Below, piece by piece: positions 52,521 through 61,718 of a DNA stretch of 64,000 nt. A program made the position numbers and the translations under genes. Origin of the DNA: Lachnospiraceae bacterium (GTDB lineage Bacteria > Bacillota > Clostridia > Lachnospirales > Lachnospiraceae); the NCBI GenBank assembly GCA_017623215.1, contig JAGAPO010000096.1:23889-87888 (forward strand), given 5' to 3'. The stretch's first letter is position 1. Every line of letters begins with the position of its first letter. The notes beneath the pieces were generated by a model, which made no database searches, was not told the origin of the DNA, and was given only the letters and a program-made list of their open reading frames with translations.

Positions 52521-53231
52521 ATGAAGATTATTGAGGCAAAGAGCTATGAAGATATGAGCAGAAAGGCAGCGAATATTATTTCCGCTCAGGTTATCTGTAA
52601 ACCGGACAGCGTTCTGGGACTTGCAACGGGTTCGACTCCGATTGGTACATATAAGCAGTTAATTGACTGGTATCATAAGGGAGATGTGGATTTCTCCGAG
52701 GTAACTTCGGTGAATCTGGACGAGTATGCCGGACTGGACGAGACGAATGATCAGAGCTATCGTTACTTTATGAATCACAATTTCTTCGATCATATTAATA
52801 TCCGAAAGGAATACACATATGTTCCGAACGGTCTGGCAGAGGATCTGGAGGCAGAGGGACGCAGATACGACGAGCTGATTGAGTCGCTTGGCGGTATCGA
52901 TCTTCAGCTTCTGGGAATCGGTCACAACGGCCACATCGGATTTAACGAGCCGACGGATGAGTTCGTAACCGGTACGCATGTGGTATCGCTCGGTGAGTCC
53001 ACGATTCAGGCGAACGCACGATTCTTTGCAAGCGCGGACGAGGTTCCGAAGAAGGCGATTACGATGGGAATTCGTGCGATTCTGCAGGCAAAGAAGGTAG
53101 TTCTTGTTGCGAACGGAACGGACAAGAAAGAGATCGTGGAGCGCGCTGTATATGGCCCGGTAACGCCCAAGGTTCCGGCTTCGATTCTGCAGCTGCATCC
53201 GGACTGCACGGTTATCTGCTGCTTTAAGTAA
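52521..53231 (+). CDS. nagB: glucosamine-6-phosphate deaminase
   Basis: NagB converts glucosamine-6-phosphate to fructose-6-phosphate and ammonia. The 236-residue protein has LATGSTPIGTYK (phosphate loop), catalytic Asp67 in NLDEYAGL, and His138 in LGIGHNGHIGFNEP with Glu143. ATG 52521 follows AAGGAGG; an in-frame ATG 33 bases upstream lacks an RBS and adds no homologous sequence. It is followed 13 bp later by nagA, the usual amino-sugar operon. Confidence 0.96.
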   Translation: MKIIEAKSYEDMSRKAANIISAQVICKPDSVLGLATGSTPIGTYKQLIDWYHKGDVDFSEVTSVNLDEYAGLDETNDQSYRYFMNHNFFDHINIRKEYTYVPNGLAEDLEAEGRRYDELIESLGGIDLQLLGIGHNGHIGFNEPTDEFVTGTHVVSLGESTIQANARFFASADEVPKKAITMGIRAILQAKKVVLVANGTDKKEIVERAVYGPVTPKVPASILQLHPDCTVICCFK

Positions 53232-53244
53232 GAGGTGATTTCAT

Positions 53245-54393
53245 ATGCTGATTTGCAATGGAGATATCTTTGTGGATGGGGCCTTTCAGAAGCTTGATAT
53301 GAGAGTGGAGGACGGCAGGATTACCGGAATCGGACGACTGGTTCCGGCAGCAGGGGAAGAGGTTGTGGATGCAGCCGGAGATCTGGTGATTCCGGGACTG
53401 GTTGAGATTCATTCGCACGCCTGCATCGGACATGATTTTGCGAATGCAGAGGAAGCGGACATTCACAGCATGTGTGAGTGGTACGCAAAGAATGGCGTGA
53501 CCACCGTCCTTGCGACAACGATGACGAATGAATACGGAGTCTATAAGCGCGGAGTAAAAGCCATTAAGGCAGCAGCCGACGCGCAGCGCCTCAGCGCGGA
53601 CGCGGGGCAGCTTAGCGAGGCCAGAATCGCAGGAATTAATATGGAAGGGCCGTTCCTTGGCCTGGACAAGAAGGGCGCGCATGATCCGCAGTATCTGATG
53701 CCGCTTTCGGAGGACGTGTTAGAGGAGCTGGATGAGCTGTCCGGCGGACGCATTCGGCTTGTTGATCTGGATCCGACCCTTGATGGGGCGATTCCGTTCA
53801 TTGAGAAATACAGCAAGACCAAGACAATATCGCTTGCCCACACCAGCTGCACCTACGAGCTTGCGAAGGAAGCGGTGAAGGCAGGTGCGAATCATGTGAC
53901 ACATCTGTTCAACGCAATGGACGGACTTCATCACAGAAAGCCGGGATTGATCGGCGCAGTGATGGATGAGAATATGTACGCGGAGATTATCTGCGACGGG
54001 GTTCACGTTCATCCGGCGGTTATTCGCCTGATGTTCGCGGCAGTTCCGGAAAAGATGGTGCTGATCTCGGATTCCATGAGTGCTGCGGGTTTGAGCGACG
54101 GCGAATATGAGCTTGGAGGCCTGAAGGTATATGTAAAGGACGGAAAAGCGACGCTGGCAGACGGGACGATCGCAGGCTCTACGATCGCGCTGTGGGACGG
54201 CATGCAGAGAGCAGTACAGTTTGGGGTAAAGCTGGAAGACGCGGTAAAAGCGGCGACAGAGAATCCCGCGAAGTCAGTCAGAATCGAATCGGAAGCGGGG
54301 TATCTGATACCCGGAAGAGAAGCCGATTTCTGCATCGCCGATCGGGAGCTGAACCGGAAGGCGGTATATCTCGGCGGAAAGCTTGTCGGATAG
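53245..54393 (+). CDS. nagA: N-acetylglucosamine-6-phosphate deacetylase
   Basis: NagA removes acetate from N-acetylglucosamine-6-phosphate ahead of NagB. The 382-residue amidohydrolase has HSHACIGHDF (metal ligands), GINMEGPFLG (Glu ligand), SLAHTSCTYE and VTHLFNAMDGLHHR (His ligands), and the catalytic Asp in LISDSMSAAGL. A C-terminal ADFCIADRELN strand closes the small beta domain. RBS is AGAGGTG. Second gene of nagBA. Confidence 0.96.
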   Translation: MLICNGDIFVDGAFQKLDMRVEDGRITGIGRLVPAAGEEVVDAAGDLVIPGLVEIHSHACIGHDFANAEEADIHSMCEWYAKNGVTTVLATTMTNEYGVYKRGVKAIKAAADAQRLSADAGQLSEARIAGINMEGPFLGLDKKGAHDPQYLMPLSEDVLEELDELSGGRIRLVDLDPTLDGAIPFIEKYSKTKTISLAHTSCTYELAKEAVKAGANHVTHLFNAMDGLHHRKPGLIGAVMDENMYAEIICDGVHVHPAVIRLMFAAVPEKMVLISDSMSAAGLSDGEYELGGLKVYVKDGKATLADGTIAGSTIALWDGMQRAVQFGVKLEDAVKAATENPAKSVRIESEAGYLIPGREADFCIADRELNRKAVYLGGKLVG

Positions 54394-54452
54394 GGAAAGA
54401 GGAGCGAAGAAACCGACGCTTTGGAAGGAATACACATAAGAGAATCAAAAGG

Positions 54453-54516
54453 AATCCGCGGCTGACAGCCGCGGATAGACAGGACGCCCGGACTCCGGAA
54501 AAGGAGCTCGGGCGTC
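54453..54516. terminator. tandem hairpins between nagA and the kinase gene
   Basis: ATCCGCGGCT-GACA-GCCGCGGAT, then GACGCCCG...CGGGCGTC with CTCC/GGAG inside. Neither has a long T-run. They lie between converging genes, so shared termination is likely. Confidence 0.65.
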
Positions 54517-54533
54517 TGGCGTCTTATGGAATG

Positions 54534-55568
54534 TTATCGGTTCATCTCACTTTGCTCCCCGATATTTTTATGAGCTGCAATAATCCGGTTCAGCTCTGCC
54601 AGATCCGTACAGGGCAGATCGCCGGGAATCGTATTCTTAATCGCGCTTGCCGCGTTGCCGTATTCGAGCGCTTTCTGACAGTCGCCGTAAGCGAGGAGAC
54701 CGTAGAGGACTCCGGATACATAGGCGTCTCCGCTTCCGATTCGATCTACCACATCAATATGCTCATAGGGCGCCTCCTGATAGAAGCGATCCTCCTTCGC
54801 ATTATATATGGTAGAACCAAAGGTGTGCTGCTTGGGGGTGATAACCTTGCGATCCGTAGAGGCGACAATGGTGATGGCGTAGTCTTTGGTGTACGATTTC
54901 ATCATGTCGGCAAGCGAACCGCTCTTGCCGAAGGTTCTGCGCGAGGTCTCTTCGGATACGAAGAGAATATCGACGTAGGGAAGAATCTGCTCGATGCACG
55001 CTTTGGCGGTCGCCTCGTCCCAGAGGTTCGCGCGGAAATTCACATCAAACGATATCTGGGCCCCAGCCGCTTTAAAGCGCCGGATACATTCCGTCGCCAC
55101 CTCCCTGCACTGCGGCGAGAGTGCAAGCGTGATTCCGCTGGTGTGGAAGAGACGGGCGGAGGAGAAGGTACTCTCCGGAATCTCATCCAGGGAGATCGTA
55201 TTGATCGAAGAATGGCGTCTGTCATAGGTGACGCTCGATTTGCGCGGGTACGCGCCGTTCTCAAAAAAATAGATGCCGAGTCTTGCATCCTTTGAGTCGT
55301 CGTAGACAAGGCAGTCATCGCTGACGCCAAGAAAGCGGATGTGATTCTTAATATAAGTACCGATATCGCTTTTCGGCACCTTGGATATGATTCCGGAACG
55401 AAGTCCCATCAGGGAGATTCCGGATACAACGTTCAATTCCGCGCCGCCCGCGCATTTCTCAAAGGTATTGCCACGTACAATTCTTTCATTCAGGGGAGAG
55501 GAAAGGCGCAGCAGAATCTCGCCGAGTGCGAGAATGTCAAAGTCTTTTGCAGTCTGATTCGTGTCCAT
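54534..55568 (-). CDS. PfkB-family sugar kinase, KdgK-like
   Basis: A 344-residue ribokinase-fold kinase. LALGEILLRLSSP and GGAELNVVSGISLMG form the sugar-binding N-terminus, and VVDRIGSGDAYVSG carries the catalytic Asp and anion hole. ISFDVNFRANLWDE is typical of 2-keto-3-deoxygluconate kinases, which make KDG-6-phosphate in hexuronate use. No uronate genes are next to it, so the substrate is tentative. Convergent with nagA. Confidence 0.85.
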   Translation of the reverse strand: MDTNQTAKDFDILALGEILLRLSSPLNERIVRGNTFEKCAGGAELNVVSGISLMGLRSGIISKVPKSDIGTYIKNHIRFLGVSDDCLVYDDSKDARLGIYFFENGAYPRKSSVTYDRRHSSINTISLDEIPESTFSSARLFHTSGITLALSPQCREVATECIRRFKAAGAQISFDVNFRANLWDEATAKACIEQILPYVDILFVSEETSRRTFGKSGSLADMMKSYTKDYAITIVASTDRKVITPKQHTFGSTIYNAKEDRFYQEAPYEHIDVVDRIGSGDAYVSGVLYGLLAYGDCQKALEYGNAASAIKNTIPGDLPCTDLAELNRIIAAHKNIGEQSEMNR

Positions 55569-55746
55569 ATGATTCCTCCGTTTCGTTCAAAGCTCCATAG
55601 AACTGTCAGATCGGTGCTGACAGCTCCGGATGGAATGAATATCCGATTTCATCTCTTTTCTTTTAGTATATCGCGTTTTTGGAAATTTACAAGAGAGGGG
55701 AGGGGTTATGATACCGGGAAAAAGAAAAAATTTTTTTAAATGCAGG

Positions 55747-55774
55747 TGTAACTTTTTTAAGGCCTGTCCGAATA
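55747..55774 (+). promoter_or_regulatory. ECF-sigma-type promoter upstream of the DUF4358 lipoprotein
   Basis: TGTAACTTTTTT (55747-55758) and GTCCGAATA (55766-55774) resemble ECF promoters (TGWAAC-T run, then CGTC/GTCTAATA). No sigma-A promoter is evident in this gap. An ECF sigma gene lies two genes downstream. The rest of 55569-55912 holds a CTGTCAG/CTGACAG stem (about 55605-55623) and an RBS. Confidence 0.45.
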
Positions 55775-55912
55775 AGGAGTGTAGACAGAAAACAACAGGA
55801 TATCCGGACGGGGCAGACCCCTTCGGAGGATGAAACCGACAAAGACCGGCCTGACCGGTTAAAAATCAGTCAAAAGAATCAATCAGAGAATAAGAAATGG
55901 AGGATTTCAATT

Positions 55913-56614
55913 ATGAGACGTATTAAGTTTGCAGTAATGGCAGGAGTATTAGCAGCTTCCCTTGCGATGACCGCATGTGGTTCGAGAGATAAGGCAGAGG
56001 ATACCACGAATCAGACAACAGGGGCAACCGTGGAGACAACAACGGAATCGACGGATGGAACGACCGGAGCAACGACGGACGGAACAAACGGAGAGACAAC
56101 GGACGGAACAACAGAGGGAACAACGGAGGAAACAACGGAGGAAACAACAGGCGCTGAAAGCAAGGAAGAGGTATCCGTAGAGGATCTTGCCGCTGCGATT
56201 AAGGAGGCATATGGTGATATGTATCTGCCTTCCATGCAGGTCGATGCCGAGATGGCAAAGGAGATGTACGGCGTAGATACCACCTGGCATGAGGAGTTCT
56301 TTGGTGAGATTCCGATGATGTCTGCACATGTGGATATGCTTCTGATCTTTAAGGCGGCTGACGGCCATGTAGAGGATATCGAGGAGGCGCTTGCGAACTA
56401 CCGCGACGTCCAGATTAACGATTCCATGCAGTATCCGTCGAATATGCCTAAGCTTCAGGCTTCCGTTGTAAAGACCTATGATGATTACGTGTTCTTTATC
56501 ATGCTCGGCGGATATCCGGATGACCAGCAGACCGACGATGAGGAGCTGGCGCTCCAGTATGCGGAGGAGAACAACCAGATTGCAATCGATACCATCGAGA
56601 ATCTGTTGAAATAA
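55913..56614 (+). CDS. DUF4358 lipoprotein
   Basis: A 233-residue lipoprotein. The signal peptide ends in MTAC with Cys22. Residues 30-80 are a Thr/Glu/Gly tract built of TTEGT- and TTDGT-like repeats that spans the wall. The C-terminal domain (from about 84) is DUF4358, with VEDLAAAIKEAYGDMYLPS and FIMLGGYPDD, ending TIENLLK. RBS is GGAGG. DUF4358 lipoproteins are often found with MBOAT/DHHW cell-surface genes, as here. It is the likely target of the neighbouring ECF sigma factor. Confidence 0.88.
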   Translation: MRRIKFAVMAGVLAASLAMTACGSRDKAEDTTNQTTGATVETTTESTDGTTGATTDGTNGETTDGTTEGTTEETTEETTGAESKEEVSVEDLAAAIKEAYGDMYLPSMQVDAEMAKEMYGVDTTWHEEFFGEIPMMSAHVDMLLIFKAADGHVEDIEEALANYRDVQINDSMQYPSNMPKLQASVVKTYDDYVFFIMLGGYPDDQQTDDEELALQYAEENNQIAIDTIENLLK

Positions 56615-56700
56615 TGCGAAATATGGCAAAACGGCAGGAACTATAGGCAGATACGGACCGAATTTGAGGTGGCATTCTTGCGATACCTGTGATATACTGA

Positions 56701-56730
56701 ATGGCGGACGGCCGGAAGGTCGTTCGCCAT
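56701..56730 (+). other. hairpin in the 5' UTR of the ECF sigma gene
   Basis: ATGGCGGACG and CGTTCGCCAT pair with G-U tolerance, loop of ten, no T-run. It lies just after a TGATATACT extended -10 (56690-56698) and before the GGAGG of the sigma gene; it may affect mRNA stability. Confidence 0.5.
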
Positions 56731-56753
56731 AATAACGACAGGAGGACGGATGT

Positions 56754-57320
56754 GTGTCGGACCGGGATACAGAAGAGCTGAGATACCGGCGCTTTCTAAA
56801 TGGAGATATGGAAAGCTTCGAGCAGCTTGTAATAGAATACAAAGACGCCCTGATTTATTTTATCAGCCGTTATGTGAAGGATATGGCGGCAGCGGAGGAT
56901 TTGGCGCAGGATACGTTCGTAGAGGTGTTGGTACACAAGGAACGATACAATTTTAAGACCTCGTTCAAGACGTATCTGTTTACAATAGGAAGAAATAAGG
57001 CCGTTGATTATATCAGAAAATACGAAAGAGTCAGCCTGGTGGAAGAGTACCCGGACATGGCCTCGGACGAGAAGCTGTTAGAGGAGCGGATCGTAAAAGA
57101 GGAGGAGAAGAGGGAGCTCTATGAAGCGCTTGGCGGCTTGAAATGGGAGTATCAGAGGGTTCTGTATCTGATTGACCTGGAAGATTTGCCCTACGCACAG
57201 GCAGCGGAGATTATGGACAAATCGGAGAGCCAGATTAAGATACTGATTTTCCGCGCGCGCAAGGCTCTGAGAAAGGAGCTGGAGAAGCGAAGCGCGAAGG
57301 GTGCAGCGAAGGGAAGGTGA
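56754..57320 (+). CDS. ECF-family RNA polymerase sigma factor
   Basis: A 188-residue group IV sigma factor. Region 2 is seen in FEQLVIEYKDALIYFISRYV and AAEDLAQDTFVEVL, and region 4 in YQRVLYLIDLEDLPYAQAAEI and SQIKILIFRARKAL. The GTG start (56754) is four bases off an ATG in another frame that gives only a short nonsense product. Its stop overlaps the start of a membrane protein (GTGA), which is the usual position of an anti-sigma factor. No SigA-region 1 or 3 is present. Confidence 0.94.
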   Translation: MSDRDTEELRYRRFLNGDMESFEQLVIEYKDALIYFISRYVKDMAAAEDLAQDTFVEVLVHKERYNFKTSFKTYLFTIGRNKAVDYIRKYERVSLVEEYPDMASDEKLLEERIVKEEEKRELYEALGGLKWEYQRVLYLIDLEDLPYAQAAEIMDKSESQIKILIFRARKALRKELEKRSAKGAAKGR

Positions 57321-58006
57321 CGGTCTTGAAAAGTGACAGGGAATTCATAGAAGGAATATATCGAAAGGCCGAGGCGCTGCAAAGGGAAGAAGCGCTGCAA
57401 AAGGCCGATGGGGCGCAGAGCGGCCCAAAGCTGCGGAAGGCGGAGAACGTCCGCAGACTGCGGGTTCTGGCCGGAGCGGCGGCTGCAATGCTGGTGGTAT
57501 GTGTGGGAACCGCGCTGGTGAGAGGCTCCGGTCTGGGGACACAGCAGGAACAGGCCGGCGATCCGGGAATGGAGATGGCAAGAATGATGCCGGAGGGCTA
57601 CGGCGTGGATCCGGCGGCGTATACCCTGGGAGATGAGGAAACGGAGTCGTTCATTCTGACAGGCGAGGTAATTCGGGTGAGTACGTCGGAAGGAAGCGAG
57701 AACGCTGCGGATGCAGTCATCCGAACGGATTCCTGGCTGTCGGCCGCGCCGGAGGGAGACACTTCCGAGATTACGGTGCGGTATCAAGGTACGGATGAGT
57801 ACGGCTGGAGCGTTGTATTTGCCCAGGGGGAGCAGGTGATGCTGTTCCTTGCGGCGGATGAGGCTTCAGGCGACGGATTTTATTATTTACAGGAAGGTTC
57901 GCAGAGCAAATATGTCTTCTGGAAGGAAGAGGGCGATGCCTGCTATTATAAAAATGCCGCTGGCGTGGTATTGGACAGCCGGGTCGTTGCGGCATATCAG
58001 GAGTAA
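57317..58006 (+). CDS. probable membrane anti-sigma factor
   Basis: A 229-residue single-pass membrane protein overlapping the sigma stop. Residues 1-45 are cytosolic and charged, about 48-66 form a membrane segment (VLAGAAAAMLVVCVGTALV), and the rest is an extracytoplasmic beta-rich domain (ESFILTGEVIRVSTSEG and later). The N-terminus lacks the classic HxxxCxxC zinc motif, so it is not a ZAS-type anti-sigma. Start GTG 57317 (or TTG 57326). Anti-sigma function is inferred from coupling. Confidence 0.7.
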   Translation: MTVLKSDREFIEGIYRKAEALQREEALQKADGAQSGPKLRKAENVRRLRVLAGAAAAMLVVCVGTALVRGSGLGTQQEQAGDPGMEMARMMPEGYGVDPAAYTLGDEETESFILTGEVIRVSTSEGSENAADAVIRTDSWLSAAPEGDTSEITVRYQGTDEYGWSVVFAQGEQVMLFLAADEASGDGFYYLQEGSQSKYVFWKEEGDACYYKNAAGVVLDSRVVAAYQE

Positions 58007-58021
58007 GGAGGAGCTTCGGCT

Positions 58022-59443
58022 ATGGTATTCAGCAGTCTGCTGTTTTTGTTTCGGTTTCTGCCGATTATATTGCTTATCTATTTTATAGTGCCGCGCAGAT
58101 TCCGGAACTTTATCCTGTTCGTGGGAAGTCTGATCTTTTATGCGTGGGGAGAACCGGTCTATGTTGTACTGATGCTTTTTTCCACGGCGGTCGATTTTAC
58201 CCACGGAATGCTGGTTGACAGGTTCAAAAGGGAAGGAAAGGATAAGGCGGCGAAGGCTGCGGTTGCCTCGTCGATGGTGATTAACCTTGCACTGCTTGGC
58301 TTCTTTAAGTATTCGGATTTTGTCATTGGAAATGTGAATGCGATTACGGGCACGTCGATTCCGCTTTTAAAGCTGGCGCTTCCGATTGGTATCTCGTTCT
58401 ACACCTTCCAGACCATGTCGTATACGATTGACGTATACCGTGGAGAGGCGCAGGTGCAGAAGAATATCATCTCGTTCGGTGCGTATGTTGCGCTGTTCCC
58501 GCAGCTGATTGCGGGACCGATTGTACAGTATAAGACGATTGCCGAGCAGCTGGTGAACAGAAGAGAGTCGGCGGATCAGTTCTCATACGGCGTGATGCGG
58601 TTCATGGCGGGACTTGGAAAGAAGGTTCTGCTGGCGAATAATATCGGTCTGCTCTGGGATCAGATCAGTGCAAGGCCGGCCGGGGAGATTCCGGTCGTAC
58701 TTTCTTGGCTTGGAATCACCGCGTATGCGTTCCAGATTTATTTTGATTTCTCGGGATATTCGGATATGGCAATCGGCCTTGGACATATGTTCGGGTTCCG
58801 GTTCTTAGAGAACTTTAACTACCCGTATCAGTCCCGCAGTATTACGGAATTCTGGAGACGCTGGCATATCTCGCTTGGAACGTGGTTTCGGGAGTATGTG
58901 TATATTCCGCTCGGAGGCAATCGGAAAGGCTTTGCGAAGCAGATTCGCAATATTGCAGTAGTGTGGATCTTAACCGGTATCTGGCACGGAGCGAGCTGGA
59001 ATTTTGTGATGTGGGGCGTGTATTTTGGGGTGATTCTGGTGATTGAGAAGCTGTTCTTGCTGAAGGTACTGGAAAAGCTTCCACGTTGGATTTCGCATAG
59101 ATATACGATTCTGCTGGTATGGGTGAGCTGGGTTATCTTTGCATTCGATGATCTGGCGAGAGGCGTTGATTATCTGAAGACGATGTTCGGCCTGAATCAT
59201 ACGGTTCTGATGGATGATGCTACGATTTATGCGCTGTATACGAATGCGGTGCTGCTTGTGGTTCTGATCCTGGCCTGCACAGAGCTTCCGGCGAAGCTTG
59301 CGAAGAAGCTGCTTGGAACGCTTGGTGAGAGCGGAAAGACGGCCGCGCTGCTAAAATGTGCGTATCTTGTTCTGATATTTGTGGCAGCGACAGCTTATCT
59401 TGTTGACGCGTCATATAACCCGTTCCTGTATTTCCGGTTTTAG
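58022..59443 (+). CDS. MBOAT O-acyltransferase, AlgI/DltB-like
   Basis: A 473-residue membrane-bound O-acyltransferase that passes acyl groups to surface polymers. About 11 membrane segments; conserved SITEFWRRWHISLGTWFREY with YVYIPLGGNRKG, and catalytic His in WILTGIWHGASWNFVMWG. RBS is GGAGGAGC. It is followed by a DHHW protein, the AlgJ/AlgX-like partner that handles acetate on the outside. Together with the DUF4358 lipoprotein and ECF pair this is a cell-surface glycan acetylation block. Confidence 0.95.
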   Translation: MVFSSLLFLFRFLPIILLIYFIVPRRFRNFILFVGSLIFYAWGEPVYVVLMLFSTAVDFTHGMLVDRFKREGKDKAAKAAVASSMVINLALLGFFKYSDFVIGNVNAITGTSIPLLKLALPIGISFYTFQTMSYTIDVYRGEAQVQKNIISFGAYVALFPQLIAGPIVQYKTIAEQLVNRRESADQFSYGVMRFMAGLGKKVLLANNIGLLWDQISARPAGEIPVVLSWLGITAYAFQIYFDFSGYSDMAIGLGHMFGFRFLENFNYPYQSRSITEFWRRWHISLGTWFREYVYIPLGGNRKGFAKQIRNIAVVWILTGIWHGASWNFVMWGVYFGVILVIEKLFLLKVLEKLPRWISHRYTILLVWVSWVIFAFDDLARGVDYLKTMFGLNHTVLMDDATIYALYTNAVLLVVLILACTELPAKLAKKLLGTLGESGKTAALLKCAYLVLIFVAATAYLVDASYNPFLYFRF

Positions 59444-59585
59444 CGGGCAAAGGCCGGCGGGCGGGAAAAAGTCGGGACGGATGGAGCCTGCCGGAGTATG
59501 GGGAACTAAGAAGTCTTGGCAGACGACGGATGAGAAGAAACTGAAATGGGAGTCAGCCGCCCGGGGCGGCAGATTGTGAGGACAT

Positions 59586-60731
59586 ATGGATGAGTTAAAG
59601 AATAAGGCCAATCTCGCAGTATGCGGTGTCTTTTTGCTGCTGGTCTTTGGCCTTACGATTGCGAGCATGGTAAGCCCGGTGAAGGCATTTTCGGAGAGCG
59701 AGAACCGATATCTGGCGAAGAAGCCGAAGTTCTCGTTCGAGAGTCTGTTCGACGGAGATTATACCGCGGATTATGAGACCTTCATTACGGATCAGTTCGT
59801 GGGAAGAGATACTTGGATTGGAATTAAGACTGCCATGGAGCGAGCGATGCTCAAGCAGGATATTAACGGTGTGTATTTCGGAAAAGACGGGTATCTGATT
59901 GAGAAGCATGACGAGGCCGATATTGATCCGGAGATTGCGGAACGCAACGCGGAGCGGCTTGCACAGTTCATGCAGGACTGTGTGGAGGCGTTCGGAGAGG
60001 GACGGGCGCACGCGATGATCGTACCGACCGCGTCCGAGATATTGGAAGATAAGCTTCCGCCGTTTGCGACGGGGTATGATCAGGAGACATACATCGAACA
60101 GATCGGGGCGCTTTTGCCCGAACAGTGTCTGGTGGATGTGACACAAGTCCTGAAAAATCACTCGTCAGAGTATATTTTCTACCGTACTGACCATCACTGG
60201 ACGGCGACGGGGGCGTATTACGCGTACCAGGAGTGGGCGAAGGCCTGCGGCTTCCTACCGCTGTCGAATGAGGATTTTACGGTGCAAGTCGCGGCGGATG
60301 ACTTCCTTGGAACGATCTATTCGAAGGTTAATACGAAGGTGGATCCGGATGAGATATTGCTGTATCAGACCGGACTGCCGTACTCCGTGATATATAATAT
60401 GGACGGCAAGGTGAAGGATACGCTGTATGACAGGGAGAAGCTTGAGACCAAGGATAAGTACGCAGTATATCTGGGCGGAAATAACGCGCTGGTGCAGATT
60501 GATACCGAGGTGGACAATGGCAGAAAGCTTTTAATTGTCAAGGACTCCTACGCACATTGTTTCGCACCGTTCGCGGTGAATCATTTTGAGCAGACGTATA
60601 TGGTGGATTTCCGGTACTTCAATATGCCGGTGTCGCAGTTCATCGAGCAATACGGAATTACGGACGTGCTGGTGCTTTATAACGCGCCGAATTTTGCGGC
60701 GGATACGAATACGCTGTTATTTACGAAGTAA
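59586..60731 (+). CDS. DHHW family protein, SGNH-like acetyltransferase partner
   Basis: A 381-residue exported protein with one N-terminal membrane anchor (residues 9-30). The family signature YRTDHHWTATGAYYAYQEW is at about 198-216. The SGNH-type catalytic Ser-Asp-His can be placed as VPTASE for Ser, with Asp/His in TDHHW. Partner of the MBOAT enzyme. The 142 bp upstream of it is G+C-rich with no obvious promoter, so it is likely co-transcribed. Confidence 0.92.
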   Translation: MDELKNKANLAVCGVFLLLVFGLTIASMVSPVKAFSESENRYLAKKPKFSFESLFDGDYTADYETFITDQFVGRDTWIGIKTAMERAMLKQDINGVYFGKDGYLIEKHDEADIDPEIAERNAERLAQFMQDCVEAFGEGRAHAMIVPTASEILEDKLPPFATGYDQETYIEQIGALLPEQCLVDVTQVLKNHSSEYIFYRTDHHWTATGAYYAYQEWAKACGFLPLSNEDFTVQVAADDFLGTIYSKVNTKVDPDEILLYQTGLPYSVIYNMDGKVKDTLYDREKLETKDKYAVYLGGNNALVQIDTEVDNGRKLLIVKDSYAHCFAPFAVNHFEQTYMVDFRYFNMPVSQFIEQYGITDVLVLYNAPNFAADTNTLLFTK

Positions 60732-60832
60732 AGAAGAGAAGGAAGAATACGGATAGGCAGGCGGACGCGGGGGAACATGTAAAATACCAGGGGAATCCCC
60801 CGGCGGATGGCCGTATCTGTGAATTGGACGAA

Positions 60833-60877
60833 AAAGCGCTCCGGACGCTGGCTGAAATACTGCGTTCGGGGCGCTTT
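60833..60877. terminator. bidirectional terminator
   Basis: AAAGCGCTCCGGACGC pairs over 16 bases with GCGTTCGGGGCGCTTT. T-runs flank both sides (TTTCTT on plus, TTTTTCG on minus) between two converging genes. Confidence 0.85.
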
Positions 60878-60902
60878 CTTCGTTCATATGTAATCGCCTT
60901 AC

Positions 60903-61688
60903 TTAGTCGTTCAGGGCAATCGTTAAGCTTACCGGATAATGATCGGTGAGATAAATACCGTCATACTCATCCATCCAGCGCTCAACAGTATGTGTCAGTT
61001 CCGCAGTTGCGCGATCGACATAGATGTAGTCGATATGTGACTCATAGGTACGTCTGCCGAAGTCGTGGAATGTAGTTCCGCAGCCCCTGGTCAGCTCGAT
61101 AATCGGGAACTCCTTGTATTCGTCACAGAAACGAACGGTCTCGCTGTCAGGGTATGCGTTGAAGTCTCCAACGATAAATACCGGGAACCGGAATCTTGCC
61201 TGATCCTCGGCAACGCGGGCCATTACCTGGCGGATGCCAAGAATTCTCGCAGTATCACTGATATGATCCAGGTGATTATTGTATACCCAGAACGGATCCG
61301 CAGCACCGCGGCGGCGAAGCATCATGGCCTGGCATACGCGCGGACAGTCGCTCTGCTCTGCAAACCGGGAACCGGGTACATTCGGTGTGGGGGAGAGCCA
61401 GAAGCAGTCAATGCTTAAAAGCTCCATGGTATCGCGGCGGATTGCGGTTGCAAGTCCTTCACCGTTGCGCTTCTCGCAGCGGCCGTGATAGAAGATCTGA
61501 TAATCCGGCATGTGGTGCTCAAAAAATGCCGCGATCTTCTCCGGAACCTCCTGGAAGCAGATAACGTCCGGACGCTCCTCGTCGATCTTGCACAGAATCA
61601 TTCCGGCGCGATGAATAAAGCTGTTCATTCCGTCGCCGCGCCATGCGCCGCGTACGTTAAAGGTAACTAATTTCAATTCGTTATTCAC
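60903..61688 (-). CDS. endonuclease/exonuclease/phosphatase family hydrolase
   Basis: A 261-residue EEP-fold enzyme. TFNVRG (Asn), DVICFQEVPEK (Glu), NNHLDHIS (His/Asp), GDFNAYPDS (Asp, Asn) and LTDHYPVSL (Asp-His) are the catalytic set of Mg-dependent phosphodiesterases. Similar proteins act on DNA, inositol phosphates or sphingomyelin; no signal peptide is present, so it is cytosolic. Start is GTG (61688) after GAGGTGAAGG. Its promoter carries two palindromes. Confidence 0.87.
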   Translation of the reverse strand: MNNELKLVTFNVRGAWRGDGMNSFIHRAGMILCKIDEERPDVICFQEVPEKIAAFFEHHMPDYQIFYHGRCEKRNGEGLATAIRRDTMELLSIDCFWLSPTPNVPGSRFAEQSDCPRVCQAMMLRRRGAADPFWVYNNHLDHISDTARILGIRQVMARVAEDQARFRFPVFIVGDFNAYPDSETVRFCDEYKEFPIIELTRGCGTTFHDFGRRTYESHIDYIYVDRATAELTHTVERWMDEYDGIYLTDHYPVSLTIALND

Positions 61689-61718
61689 AATCCTTCACCT
61701 CATTTTCAATTTGACCTC

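Noticed and set aside
54192..55295. 367-codon plus-strand frame spanning the nagA end and the kinase gene
   Set aside because: Overlaps two clear genes in antisense or another frame; Arg/Gly-rich composition typical of a shadow.
55949..56842. 297-codon minus-strand frame over the DUF4358 lipoprotein
   Set aside because: Antisense of the Thr/Glu repeat tract; Cys/Leu-rich low-complexity product without domain.
56750..56956. ATG frame starting four bases before the sigma GTG
   Set aside because: Gives a 68-residue product with no homology, whereas the GTG frame encodes a full ECF sigma factor.
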